Shown here: one piece after another, positions 17,546-25,177 of the stretch
Numbering within the stretch: position 1 is the stretch's first letter
Layout of the letters: each line of letters begins with the position of its first letter
Assembly: GCA_026002815.1 (NCBI GenBank)
Contig: BPGB01000003.1
Coordinates: forward strand, 62,001-126,000
Reading direction: 5' to 3'
From: Candidatus Woesearchaeota archaeon
GTDB lineage: Archaea; Nanobdellota; Nanobdellia; Woesearchaeales; UBA9642
Length of the DNA stretch: 64,000 nucleotides
Program-made: the position numbers and the translations under genes
The notes under the pieces: generated by a model
Databases searched by the model: none
Told to the model about the DNA's origin: nothing
The model's input: the letters and a program-made list of their open reading frames with translations, nothing else

Positions 17546-19045
17546 ATGGCCGATATTGAAACAAACAATAAAAAAAATATCAAAAAGGACAATCAAGAAA
17601 AGGATATTGGAATAACAGTTAAGAAAAGCGATGATTTTAGCGAATGGTATCAGCAAGCAATACTTAAATCTGAGATGATTGAATACGGCCCTGTTTCTGG
17701 ATGTATGATAATTAGACCATATGCGTATTCTATATGGGAGAAAGTTCAGAAATATTTTAACAAAAAAATAAAAAAGATGGGTGTTAAAAATGCATATTTT
17801 CCATTACTGATACCTGAAAACTTGTTCAATAAAGAAAAAGAACATGTTGAAGGTTTTTCCCCGGAAGTTGCTTGGGTTACACATGGAGGTTCTTCTAAAC
17901 TTCCAGAAAAACTAGGAATAAGACCTACTTCTGAAACAATAATGTATTATTCTTATTCTAAATGGATAAGGTCTTGGAGGGATCTGCCTTTAAAGCTTAA
18001 TCAATGGTGTAATATCGTAAGATGGGAATTTAAACATCCTGTGCCTTTCCTTAGAACTAGAGAATTTTTATGGCAAGAAGGTCATACTGTTTTCGCAACA
18101 AAAGACGAAGCAGAAAAAGAAGTTTTAGAAATATTAAATTTATACAAGCAAGTTTTTGAAGAACTATACGCAGTACCTGTACTTGCTGGTAAAAAATCTG
18201 AAAACGAGAAGTTTGCAGGAGCAGTATATACTATGAGTGTTGAAACATTATTTCCAAATGGAAAAGCAATACAAGGCGCCACCTCTCATTTTTTAGGACA
18301 AAATTTTTCTAAATCATTTAACATTTCTTTTCTTAACAAGGAAGGTTTTAAAGAATTTGCATGGCAAAATTCTTGGGGCATAAGCACTAGAAGCATAGGA
18401 ATAATGATTGGAATACATGGTGATGATAAAGGAGTAATACTTCCTCCAAGAATTGCACCTATCCACATAGTCATAGTACCAATATTATTTGATGATAGCA
18501 TGGACGATGTTTTAAGAGAGAGTAACGATTTAATGAAGGAACTAAGTAAGATACAATATCATAATGAATTTATAGAAGTAATTGTTGATGATAGAAATTA
18601 CACTCCAGGATATAAATATAATTATTGGGAGCTTAAAGGTGTTCCAATACGAATAGAACTTGGTCCTAAAGATTTGAAAAACAAGCAAGCAGTAATTGTT
18701 AGAAGAGATACTAATGAAAAGAAGACATTTCCAATCAATCAAATTAAAGATGTTGTAAACGTAATTCTTGATGAAATACAACAAAAATTACTTGATAAGG
18801 CCAGAGAGTTCATTAATTCATCTATAATAGTCACAAATGATTTTGAAACATTTAAGAAATATATAGATGAAAGAAAAATAGTTTATGCACCTTTCTGTAA
18901 TAATCCTGAATGTGAAAAGAATATAAAAGAAATGACTGGTAGCAAAACATTAAATGCGCCGTTGAATAATGATTCTGAGAAAAGCTTTTGCGTTGCTTGC
19001 GGTGCAGAATCCAAAGAATGGTTTTACTTTGGAAAAAGTTACTAA
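17546..19045 (+). CDS. proS: Prolyl-tRNA synthetase, archaeal/eukaryotic type
   Basis: 499 residues. Class II motifs are seen: the dimer motif region with YGPVSGCMIIRPYAYSIWE, motif 2 FLRTREFLWQEGHTVFAT and motif 3 near WGISTRSIGIMIGIHGDDKG. The anticodon-binding domain follows (about 300-400). The C-terminal domain has zinc-ligand-like cysteines (CNNPEC near 451 and CVACG near 485) and ends with the family-typical KSY tyrosine. The first 20 residues are a lysine/asparagine-rich extension. It charges tRNA-Pro. Confidence 0.97.
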   Translation: MADIETNNKKNIKKDNQEKDIGITVKKSDDFSEWYQQAILKSEMIEYGPVSGCMIIRPYAYSIWEKVQKYFNKKIKKMGVKNAYFPLLIPENLFNKEKEHVEGFSPEVAWVTHGGSSKLPEKLGIRPTSETIMYYSYSKWIRSWRDLPLKLNQWCNIVRWEFKHPVPFLRTREFLWQEGHTVFATKDEAEKEVLEILNLYKQVFEELYAVPVLAGKKSENEKFAGAVYTMSVETLFPNGKAIQGATSHFLGQNFSKSFNISFLNKEGFKEFAWQNSWGISTRSIGIMIGIHGDDKGVILPPRIAPIHIVIVPILFDDSMDDVLRESNDLMKELSKIQYHNEFIEVIVDDRNYTPGYKYNYWELKGVPIRIELGPKDLKNKQAVIVRRDTNEKKTFPINQIKDVVNVILDEIQQKLLDKAREFINSSIIVTNDFETFKKYIDERKIVYAPFCNNPECEKNIKEMTGSKTLNAPLNNDSEKSFCVACGAESKEWFYFGKSY

Positions 19046-19051
19046 TACAAA

Positions 19052-19483
19052 TTAAATTATCTTCCTGAAAATAAATTTCTTAATAATTTTAGAATTAATA
19101 ATAATCATAAAAACTGCTCCATACATTGCTAGTCCATACACGCAAGTCGGTAATCCTAAAGAATATTTTACTGGTGTGTTAGTAAAAAATATTTCTTGTA
19201 TAGAATAGTATAAAGAGAACAATATACCTATAAATGAAACTTTAGTGATAACCAAGGCATTAAACAAATCCTTCTTAAAATAGAATGTCAGGGATGATAA
19301 AAATATTATTAGAAACATTATTAATCCGTACACACAAACCGGATAACCCCATAATATTGCACATCCTTCATTTATTGGACAGTATCCTATGAAGATTTTT
19401 GTGAATGTCAAATATCCTGAAAATAAAACACCTATGAATGATATTAATATAATCCATTTTTTATAATCAAAAGAGCATTTCAT
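19052..19483 (-). CDS. Small VKOR-like membrane protein with internal duplication
   Basis: 143 residues with four predicted membrane helices. Residues 16-61 and 84-125 are clearly related: FIGVLFSGYL/FIGILFSLYY at the start of each half and GYPVCVYGLIMF/GLPTCVYGLAMY at the end. The first half also has the cysteine pair C35-x5-C41. GxP-x-x-YG after a cysteine recalls the vitamin K epoxide reductase family, but the usual CxxC of VKOR is not seen, so a catalytic function is uncertain. It faces proS tail-to-tail with a 6-base gap. A link to the thioredoxin lipoproteins nearby is plausible. Confidence 0.6.
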   Translation of the reverse strand: MKCSFDYKKWIILISFIGVLFSGYLTFTKIFIGYCPINEGCAILWGYPVCVYGLIMFLIIFLSSLTFYFKKDLFNALVITKVSFIGILFSLYYSIQEIFFTNTPVKYSLGLPTCVYGLAMYGAVFMIIINSKIIKKFIFRKII

Positions 19484-19606
19484 AATAAAATTAAATCCTT
19501 CTTATATAAAAAGTTTTACAAAAACCACTTATAAGATTTTATCGATTGCGGATCTAATCGATTCCGAAAGCAAAAAATCAAGGTAATTTCAGGGGCGTAT
19601 TCAATC

Positions 19607-19625
19607 AAGCGAACACAGTGAGCAA
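19607..19625 (+). repeat. Copy of a GAGCGAACxxAGTGAGCxA motif
   Basis: AAGCGAACACAGTGAGCAA matches 15 of 19 positions of GAGCGAACGGAGTGAGCGA at 21105-21123, in the same orientation. The two copies lie on either side of the MFS gene, outside the 14-bp inverted repeat. Another direct repeat (CAATCAAG, twice) overlaps this copy. Confidence 0.55.
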
Positions 19626-19642
19626 TCAAGACACAGAATCAA

Positions 19643-19656
19643 AGGGCTTGGGACTT
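19643..19656 (+). repeat. Left copy of 14-bp inverted repeat around MFS gene
   Basis: AGGGCTTGGGACTT is the exact reverse complement of 20888-20901. It ends at the last base of the MFS stop codon. The pair delimits 1259 bases that hold the MFS gene with its own promoter, like a cassette. Confidence 0.8.
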
Positions 19657-20846
19657 TATTCAATATGTTCAGATTCAATTCTATTCATTAATGAGAATAT
19701 TAAGGTTGCAATTCCTAAAAATAAGAATGTTGCCCATAGTGAGAAATCTGCAAGCAATCCGACAATAGGATAAAGAATCATTATAATGATTTTTTCAAGC
19801 ATTGATACTCCTGAAAGAACAGTTGCTCTATTTCTGCTTTCAATATGTTTATTCATAAAATCAGATAAAACTGGAGATCTCATTATTTTCAATCCAGTTA
19901 TCATAAATATTGCTACAAGAACAAAATACACATTTCTAAAAAAGAATAATCCTATGAAAAATAATCCTGGAAGGATTGCAGAATAAAATAAGGTATTCTT
20001 CATTCCGAATAATTTTTCTATTTTTCCAATATTCAGGAGCAATAACATACTAAAAAGATTGAAACCAGCTCCAATAAATCCATTATACTTAACATCAATT
20101 CCAACTACTCCTGCTAATGATTGGTAAAACCAAAACATAAAGAAGGTTGTTGCAGAAATAAGAGCAAAATTCAATGCAAAGATTCGTAATTTTTTATGCT
20201 TGAAAATATACTTAAATCCATCAACTCCCTCTTTGATAAATTCTTCAACTTTTTCTTTTCTTTTTGGTTCAGTTAGCGTTAGAGCAACAAAAAAACTGAG
20301 CAATAAGAAAATTCCAGAAATTATGAAAGTCAATGGGAGAGTCTTTGGATATGGTAATAAACTTGAACCTGCAATCAAAGAACCTAAAGGAAATCCAACT
20401 AAAATACCTAAAGTTCCAGCGGACTCGTATCTTGAAAGAAACACTTTAGCATCTTTATCGTTTTTTGTCTGGATTAATGAATCATAAATAAGTGCTTTAT
20501 CTGCTCCTGAAAGCAAAGTGAATCCAAAAGCACCGATAAATTCAGCTAAAAAGAAAGCCCAGTAATTATTTATGAAACCGAATATTGAAATGGAAATAGC
20601 GGAAAATAGTCCACCCAATATTATTGAAACTTTTCTTCCATATTTATCAGCAATAAAACCAGTTGGGATTTCCAATACAAATATCCAAAACATGAAAAAA
20701 GCTTCTAAGATGAATATTCTTGTGTAACTAATCTTAGCCCACTCAAGAAAGAATGGAATTGCAACTGCTCCAAAAAATTGTAAATTTCTAAGGAAATTTA
20801 CTAAGTACATCTTCCAAATATTGGATTTAATGTCAAAAGGTAACAT
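19656..20846 (-). CDS. MFS transporter
   Basis: 396 residues, about 12 membrane helices. The MFS loop 2-3 motif is seen as GFIADKYGRKVSII near residues 62-75, and a charged central loop (TEPKRKEKVEEFIKEG, about 192-207) splits two six-helix halves. The subgroup resembles multidrug-efflux-like transporters, but the substrate cannot be told. A TATA-like TTTATAAAAT lies about 30 bases before the ATG. The gene is bracketed by a perfect 14-bp inverted repeat and lies in an island-like patch, so recent acquisition is likely. Confidence 0.88.
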   Translation of the reverse strand: MLPFDIKSNIWKMYLVNFLRNLQFFGAVAIPFFLEWAKISYTRIFILEAFFMFWIFVLEIPTGFIADKYGRKVSIILGGLFSAISISIFGFINNYWAFFLAEFIGAFGFTLLSGADKALIYDSLIQTKNDKDAKVFLSRYESAGTLGILVGFPLGSLIAGSSLLPYPKTLPLTFIISGIFLLLSFFVALTLTEPKRKEKVEEFIKEGVDGFKYIFKHKKLRIFALNFALISATTFFMFWFYQSLAGVVGIDVKYNGFIGAGFNLFSMLLLLNIGKIEKLFGMKNTLFYSAILPGLFFIGLFFFRNVYFVLVAIFMITGLKIMRSPVLSDFMNKHIESRNRATVLSGVSMLEKIIIMILYPIVGLLADFSLWATFLFLGIATLIFSLMNRIESEHIE

Positions 20847-20887
20847 GATATTAATGAATAGAATAAGTATTTTATAAATACATCGAT

Positions 20888-20901
20888 AAGTCCCAAGCCC
20901 T
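20888..20901 (+). repeat. Right copy of 14-bp inverted repeat around MFS gene
   Basis: AAGTCCCAAGCCCT, exact reverse complement of 19643-19656. It lies just upstream of the MFS promoter. No transposase is encoded between the copies. Confidence 0.8.
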
Positions 20902-20940
20902 CTTCAGTTTTTAGGAATTCAAATTTATTGAATTTAACAT

Positions 20941-21147
20941 CGGAATTTAACGAAGTTTTGCGAACAGAGATGAAACCGAGCCACTCCTGGCATAAGCCGA
21001 GGGCGAGGTTTCCTCGTGAGCAAAATTTGGGAAACCGAAGTGCAACGAGGTTTCCGTTAAATTCCTGTTAGCCGACCCGAGCGAAGCGAGAGTGCAACGG
21101 GGTCGAGCGAACGGAGTGAGCGAAGAAGTCGGGCGGAGGCGGGCTAT
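20941..21147. repeat. GC-rich nested inverted repeat region
   Basis: This 207-base block is far richer in G/C than its surroundings. An 11-bp perfect inverted repeat GGAATTTAACG/CGTTAAATTCC (20942-20952, 21055-21065) encloses alternating GAAACC and GGTTTC words (20972, 21007, 21031, 21049), including two copies of CGAGGTTTCC. To its right are CGACCC/GGGTCG arms and short GAGCGAA-type repeats (21078-21124). No ORF is found. It could fold into a large cruciform and looks like a non-coding mobile or extragenic repeat. With the MFS upstream region it fills the 302-base gene-free stretch 20847-21148. Confidence 0.7.
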
Positions 21148-21148
21148 A

Positions 21149-21658
21149 TCATCTTAATTGTTTTATGTTCTTATAATATTTGGTTAGTTCTTCTTCCCAA
21201 TTATCCGGAAATAACCCTCGACTAGTTTTATTCATTTGTATCCAGAGGTTTCTTAATCCTACATCAACATGCTCTTTTCCATCTTTCCTCATTCTTTCTT
21301 TATAATAAACGTGTGAAGATTTTGTTAATAATTCATTAACCCTCTTGCTCGGGATTATCCAAAAGTCAGGTTCTTTCTTAAACTCATTCAACCTTACAAA
21401 AGCATAATAAAAATCTTCACTTCCTCCCACCTCATCTTTTTTTGAAAGTGGAAATCTTTGGACATCAGAGCGGAAACGGGTCTTTACGGAAATTTTTATA
21501 GTTTTTCCAGAAGGATTAACTGCAAGCATATCATATTTTTCTGCTCTGCCGAGAGTTATTGTTACAATAAAATCTTCAGCAGATAATCTAGAAGCGAGAT
21601 AATACTCTCCGGCATTTCCAATATTCTGTTTTTCAACAAATGTTTCTTCTTGGCTCAT
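21149..21658 (-). CDS. PD-(D/E)XK nuclease-like protein
   Basis: 169 residues from the ATG at 21658; a longer frame (to 21727) would add a hydrophobic, poorly convincing N-terminus. The pattern E18 (GNAGEYYLASRLS), D43 (KYDMLAV) and V58-K59 (IKISVKTRF) is that of small restriction-endonuclease-like proteins, often with QVKT at the last motif; here the acidic or glutamine position is serine (SVK). PDFWIIPSKRV and the WIQMNKTSRG tail resemble the same group. Cellular role unknown. It lies next to a recombinase and a GC-rich repeat, so mobile-element linkage is possible. Confidence 0.6.
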   Translation of the reverse strand: MSQEETFVEKQNIGNAGEYYLASRLSAEDFIVTITLGRAEKYDMLAVNPSGKTIKISVKTRFRSDVQRFPLSKKDEVGGSEDFYYAFVRLNEFKKEPDFWIIPSKRVNELLTKSSHVYYKERMRKDGKEHVDVGLRNLWIQMNKTSRGLFPDNWEEELTKYYKNIKQLR

Positions 21659-21737
21659 AATGAAACATAAAACAATTAGTATTAAATATCTTTTGATTTT
21701 TAAAAGCCAGCCGTAGCCCGATTGCAATTAACATCTA

Positions 21738-21762
21738 TTAAGCGTAATATTATTGCGTTTAA
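21738..21762 (+). promoter_or_regulatory. 25-bp near-palindrome, dif-like site or operator upstream of xerA
   Basis: TTAAGCGTAATA-T-TATTGCGTTTAA: the two 12-base arms match at 10 of 12 positions. This size and symmetry are like the recombination sites of Xer enzymes (two 11-12 bp arms around a short spacer), and it lies 62 bases before the recombinase start. It could equally be an operator for the divergent nuclease and recombinase genes. Confidence 0.5.
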
Positions 21763-21824
21763 TTGGAGGTTTTACGGTTTTTTACGAAATAAGTTTATAA
21801 ATCTATATTTTTCATCTTATATTG

Positions 21825-22622
21825 ATGAATTATGAAGATATTCTTATGAACGAATGTAAACTTAAGGGTTATTCACAAAGGACGATAGACAACTATCTAC
21901 ATCATATTAAGAAGTTTGTGTCTTCTGGAAAATCACCAAGAGAGTTTCTACTTGCACTTATCGAGAAAGGCAATTCTGACGAGACAGTAAGATCTGCAGG
22001 CTTTGCAATAAAATTTTATTTCAAGACAATCAAAAAAGAGGGCTCAGAAATACAAGATATTCTGAACAATTTGCCCAATTTTAAAAGAGAGAAGAAGCTT
22101 CCAGTAATTCTTTCAAAAGAAGAAATTGAAATGCTTATTTCAGCTACAAAAAATATCAATCATAGGTTAATCATTCAAATAGGATATTCGGCAGGTTTAC
22201 GAGTAAGCGAGATAATAAATCTTAAATGGCAGGACATTGATTTTGACAGAAATCTCATTCATTTGAAAAGAGCAAAAGGCAAAAAGGACAGAATTGTCAT
22301 GCTCTCGTTGAAAGTTAAAGATGGTTTAATGAATCTTACACCTAAAAAAGAAGGATATGTTTTCTTGACAAACAGGAATGGTAAATATACACAAAGGACA
22401 ATACAGAAAATTATCGAAAATGCTGCTGTGAAGGCAGGTATAAGGAAAAGTATTACTCCACACACATTAAGGCATTCTTTTGCAACGCATCTCTTAGAAA
22501 ATGGTACTGATATTAGGTATATTAGGGATTTATTAGGTCATTCGGATATTAGTACTACATTAATTTATACAAAAGTTTCAAACAAGAATATTCGCAACAT
22601 TAAAAGTCCATTGGATGATTAA
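21825..22622 (+). CDS. xerA: Tyrosine recombinase, XerA-like
   Basis: 265 residues from ATG 21825 (an in-frame TTG precedes it). An N-terminal SAM-like DNA-binding domain (residues 1-90) is followed by the catalytic domain with R126 (AGLRVSE), a lysine near 152 (KGKKDR), H213 and R216 (HTLRH), H239 (LGH) and the nucleophile Y248, so all catalytic residues are present. Length and sequence fit chromosomal XerA/XerC-type enzymes that resolve dimers at dif, but integrases of small elements look alike. A TTATAAAT box about 26 bases upstream predicts a leaderless mRNA. Confidence 0.92.
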   Translation: MNYEDILMNECKLKGYSQRTIDNYLHHIKKFVSSGKSPREFLLALIEKGNSDETVRSAGFAIKFYFKTIKKEGSEIQDILNNLPNFKREKKLPVILSKEEIEMLISATKNINHRLIIQIGYSAGLRVSEIINLKWQDIDFDRNLIHLKRAKGKKDRIVMLSLKVKDGLMNLTPKKEGYVFLTNRNGKYTQRTIQKIIENAAVKAGIRKSITPHTLRHSFATHLLENGTDIRYIRDLLGHSDISTTLIYTKVSNKNIRNIKSPLDD

Positions 22623-22792
22623 CTTACTTCTTTTCTCTCGCACAAATACTTGATAGAGAATCTTTGTTTTACAAATAAATTTATGCATTTTCTATAATTT
22701 TATAAAAAAGTCCTCATTATAACATAGAAAAGCAATGTCACTACGCAAAAATTTATAAATACAAACGTATATCAGATTGTTTGGGTGATTAG

Positions 22793-23596
22793 ATGAAACG
22801 CTTTTTTAAAAGAATTGCTGCTGGAATAATTGGTGCAGACATATTCTTGATATTTGCAATAATGCTATTTGCATTCATAAGAGTGCTGTTTTTAATAATA
22901 CAGAAAGACGTAAGTATCTCTAAGTATAATCTTGCAGTAATACTCTTTGCGTTCCTAATCCTTGGGTTCTTATATGGTATAAAGTCTTATGATAAAAGAA
23001 CAGTAAATAGTAAGCTATTCAAAATTAATAAGGTGAATTTTTGGATTACAATACTTGTCGCGCTAGTTTTTTCTCTCGCAATAAATATTATTCTAAAAGA
23101 AGGATTAAGAATTGTTCTTGAAATAAATAACCTAGTATTATTAATATTAATTATGATATTGTTAATGTATCCTTTTTGTGCAATATTGTCTAGTTATTTT
23201 ATTTTAAAGAAATTTAAAAACAAAACAAAGAGGATTGCTATGTTATTAATTTTAAATCCTTTATTTATAATAATTTACTTCTGGCTTTTCATGAGTGTTG
23301 TTTATAGTTCAATATATGTCCCGTGTGGAGTAAGCATAATTGGTGTGGACAATAATAGGTATACTATAAGTACAAAAAACTTAGAACTTCCGCTAAATGA
23401 GAAAATAATAAAAATAGATGATAAAGAAATAAAGAGTTTAAATGATGTGAGATCTTATTTGAATAATCTCGAATCAACTAAAGAGATTATGATTGAAACA
23501 GACACTAGAATATTCTATCTAAAAACTTATTCTATTGGAAACAGAAAATATATGGGATTATTGCTCAAACAAGAGTATTGTGAGAAAAAATATTGA
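22793..23596 (+). CDS. Multi-pass membrane protein with C-terminal PDZ-like domain
   Basis: 267 residues. Five or so membrane helices fill residues 10-190. The last 80 residues resemble a PDZ domain: LPLNEKIIKIDDKEIKSLND followed by a helix, then strands including MIETDTRIFYLKT and YMGLLL. Such domains occur in site-2 protease relatives, but no HExxH or other protease motif is present. A GGTGATTAG site precedes the ATG, with a TATA box (TTTATAAATA) about 40 bases upstream. Function unknown. Confidence 0.6.
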   Translation: MKRFFKRIAAGIIGADIFLIFAIMLFAFIRVLFLIIQKDVSISKYNLAVILFAFLILGFLYGIKSYDKRTVNSKLFKINKVNFWITILVALVFSLAINIILKEGLRIVLEINNLVLLILIMILLMYPFCAILSSYFILKKFKNKTKRIAMLLILNPLFIIIYFWLFMSVVYSSIYVPCGVSIIGVDNNRYTISTKNLELPLNEKIIKIDDKEIKSLNDVRSYLNNLESTKEIMIETDTRIFYLKTYSIGNRKYMGLLLKQEYCEKKY

Positions 23597-23783
23597 TTTG
23601 ATAATATTTCGATAAAAAATAAACTTTAAATATGTTAATAATAACATTAAATTCTTCTATAACAAATTATTTTTCTTCCTAAATATGGTGATTATAATTA
23701 TTCATGTAATATTTAGTATCTATTTTCTTTCATCGGTTTTTATTAATAGTAAATTTTTTATATTAATTATATGTGCAGATACT

Positions 23784-24377
23784 ATGACTGAAAAAAATAA
23801 AACTTTTCAAGAGATAGACTTTCAACCAGTATACGAGTACGTTGATAAAAATAAAATACAATTGATAGAGATAAAAATAAAAAAGATAAATCAATTATTT
23901 AATTCTTTTGATCCAAGCCCTTTCCTAGAAAAAGACCTTGATGACGATGCATTCGAGTATATTGTCTCATCTGTAGAGGAGCATCCTTTAAAAGTGAAGC
24001 AGAAAATAGTTATCCATCTTCCTAAAAAAGAGCTTAACAAGATAAACGAAGATGAAATAAAGAGAGCTATACATCATCATTTTAAATATAGAAAAAAGAT
24101 ATCCGAAAGAAGTATTAGAAAGAAAATAGAAGAAGGACAACTAAGTTTCATTATTGGAATAATATTTCTTGCAAGTTGCTTGATTTTAGGAAAAATAATC
24201 TCCAATAATTATAATACAATATTAAGCAATATTATTGTCGAAGGACTAACAATAAGCGGATGGGTTGCTATGTGGAAGCCTATAAGTAATATTCTTTATG
24301 ATTGGTGGCCATTGAATAAAGATAAAAAGATATATGATAAAATTGCAAATATGGATATAGAATTTAGAACATATTGA
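23784..24377 (+). CDS. Conserved hypothetical protein with C-terminal membrane helices
   Basis: 197 residues from the ATG at 23784. A TATA-like TTTATATTAA centred 24 bases before it supports this start; an upstream frame from 23685 would add a hydrophobic stretch. The N-terminal 115 residues are soluble and charged; two hydrophobic segments (about 120-140 and 150-168) follow, and the ending WKPISNILYDWWPLNKDKKI is a distinctive conserved pattern of uncharacterised proteins. No enzyme motif is seen. Function unknown. Confidence 0.6.
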   Translation: MTEKNKTFQEIDFQPVYEYVDKNKIQLIEIKIKKINQLFNSFDPSPFLEKDLDDDAFEYIVSSVEEHPLKVKQKIVIHLPKKELNKINEDEIKRAIHHHFKYRKKISERSIRKKIEEGQLSFIIGIIFLASCLILGKIISNNYNTILSNIIVEGLTISGWVAMWKPISNILYDWWPLNKDKKIYDKIANMDIEFRTY

Positions 24378-24414
24378 CTTTATTTACTTTTTCTTGAGAA
24401 GCATTAACAAAATA

Positions 24415-25173
24415 TTAAACTTTTTTCACAAAATAATAGTTTAAATGCCATAGAATATGAAATATAGAAATAATGATCATAACTATTCCAGTAATTACAT
24501 GCCAATAAGATGTGTTAATAGGCAATCTTATTCCTAAGCCATATTCCGCATTTAACAACCATATTAAGGCAAAAAATGTTGTAAAAACAAAAAACACTAA
24601 TAATAACCAGTTCCATATCTTCCTATGCATAATTAAGGTTATTATATTTTTCTTTGATAAAAAGAAAGTGATAAAATATGCAATTGTTGAAATAATCACA
24701 ATAGGTATCAAATAATATTTTGTTCTGCTGCTTTTCTTCACATTATTATCTGAAGAATTTTTAATATTATTTTTAATAGCATATGCAACTTCTTTAACTT
24801 GTGACATGCCTAAAGCATTATTATCATGTAATAATTGTAAAGAATCCTTTGGATAAACTTTTGTATTAAGAATTTTTCCTAATTCATTAGCAAGCACCAC
24901 AGGGCTTATATTATAAGTATTAGCAACTTCCTCAACAGTCATTTCTTTTAATTGTGTTCCAGACAATTCTATTCCATCAGGATTGTTACTGCTCGATTCC
25001 GTTGTACAATTATATGGTTCAGAAAGGTCGCATATTTCATTGTAATTAGTATCAACATATCTTGCACATTGACCTGGCGCAGTATCATTTACTAATCCAA
25101 AAGGACATTCGGTTTCTACTGCGTAAACAGAAAAAGATAATAATAAAAACAACAATAATAACAATTTTCTCAT
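24415..25173 (-). CDS. Secreted/membrane protein with cytochrome b561-like four-helix part
   Basis: 252 residues from the ATG at 25173 (an upstream start at 25191 would overlap the peroxiredoxin gene). A signal peptide is followed by a calcium-site-like stretch with cysteines (CPFGLVNDTAPGQCARYVD, DTNYNEICDLS), a helical linker and four membrane helices. The helices carry HRKIWNWLL, SYWHVITGI and HILWHLNYY, histidines placed like heme ligands of b-type membrane cytochromes. It may pass electrons across the membrane, but no cofactor is proven. It follows the peroxiredoxin gene on the same strand. Confidence 0.6.
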   Translation of the reverse strand: MRKLLLLLFLLLSFSVYAVETECPFGLVNDTAPGQCARYVDTNYNEICDLSEPYNCTTESSSNNPDGIELSGTQLKEMTVEEVANTYNISPVVLANELGKILNTKVYPKDSLQLLHDNNALGMSQVKEVAYAIKNNIKNSSDNNVKKSSRTKYYLIPIVIISTIAYFITFFLSKKNIITLIMHRKIWNWLLLVFFVFTTFFALIWLLNAEYGLGIRLPINTSYWHVITGIVMIIISIFHILWHLNYYFVKKV

Positions 25174-25177
25174 TTTA

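Noticed and set aside
19052-19483. Full assignment as vitamin K epoxide reductase.
   Set aside because: The catalytic CxxC is not visible; only the GxPxxxYG pattern and a cysteine pair support it, so it is listed as VKOR-like.
20941-21147. The GC-rich block could be a tRNA or other standard RNA gene.
   Set aside because: No cloverleaf, no T-loop GTTCRA sequence in a correct place, and the repeats do not give a known RNA fold; kept as a repeat region.
21659-21727. Upstream extension of the nuclease-like gene.
   Set aside because: It would add a poorly conserved-looking hydrophobic stretch, whereas MSQEET at 21658 starts a typical soluble protein.
23685-23783. Hydrophobic N-terminal extension of the 23784-24377 protein.
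   Set aside because: The TATA box spacing favours the ATG at 23784, and the extension is hydrophobic low-complexity sequence expected by chance in AT-rich DNA.
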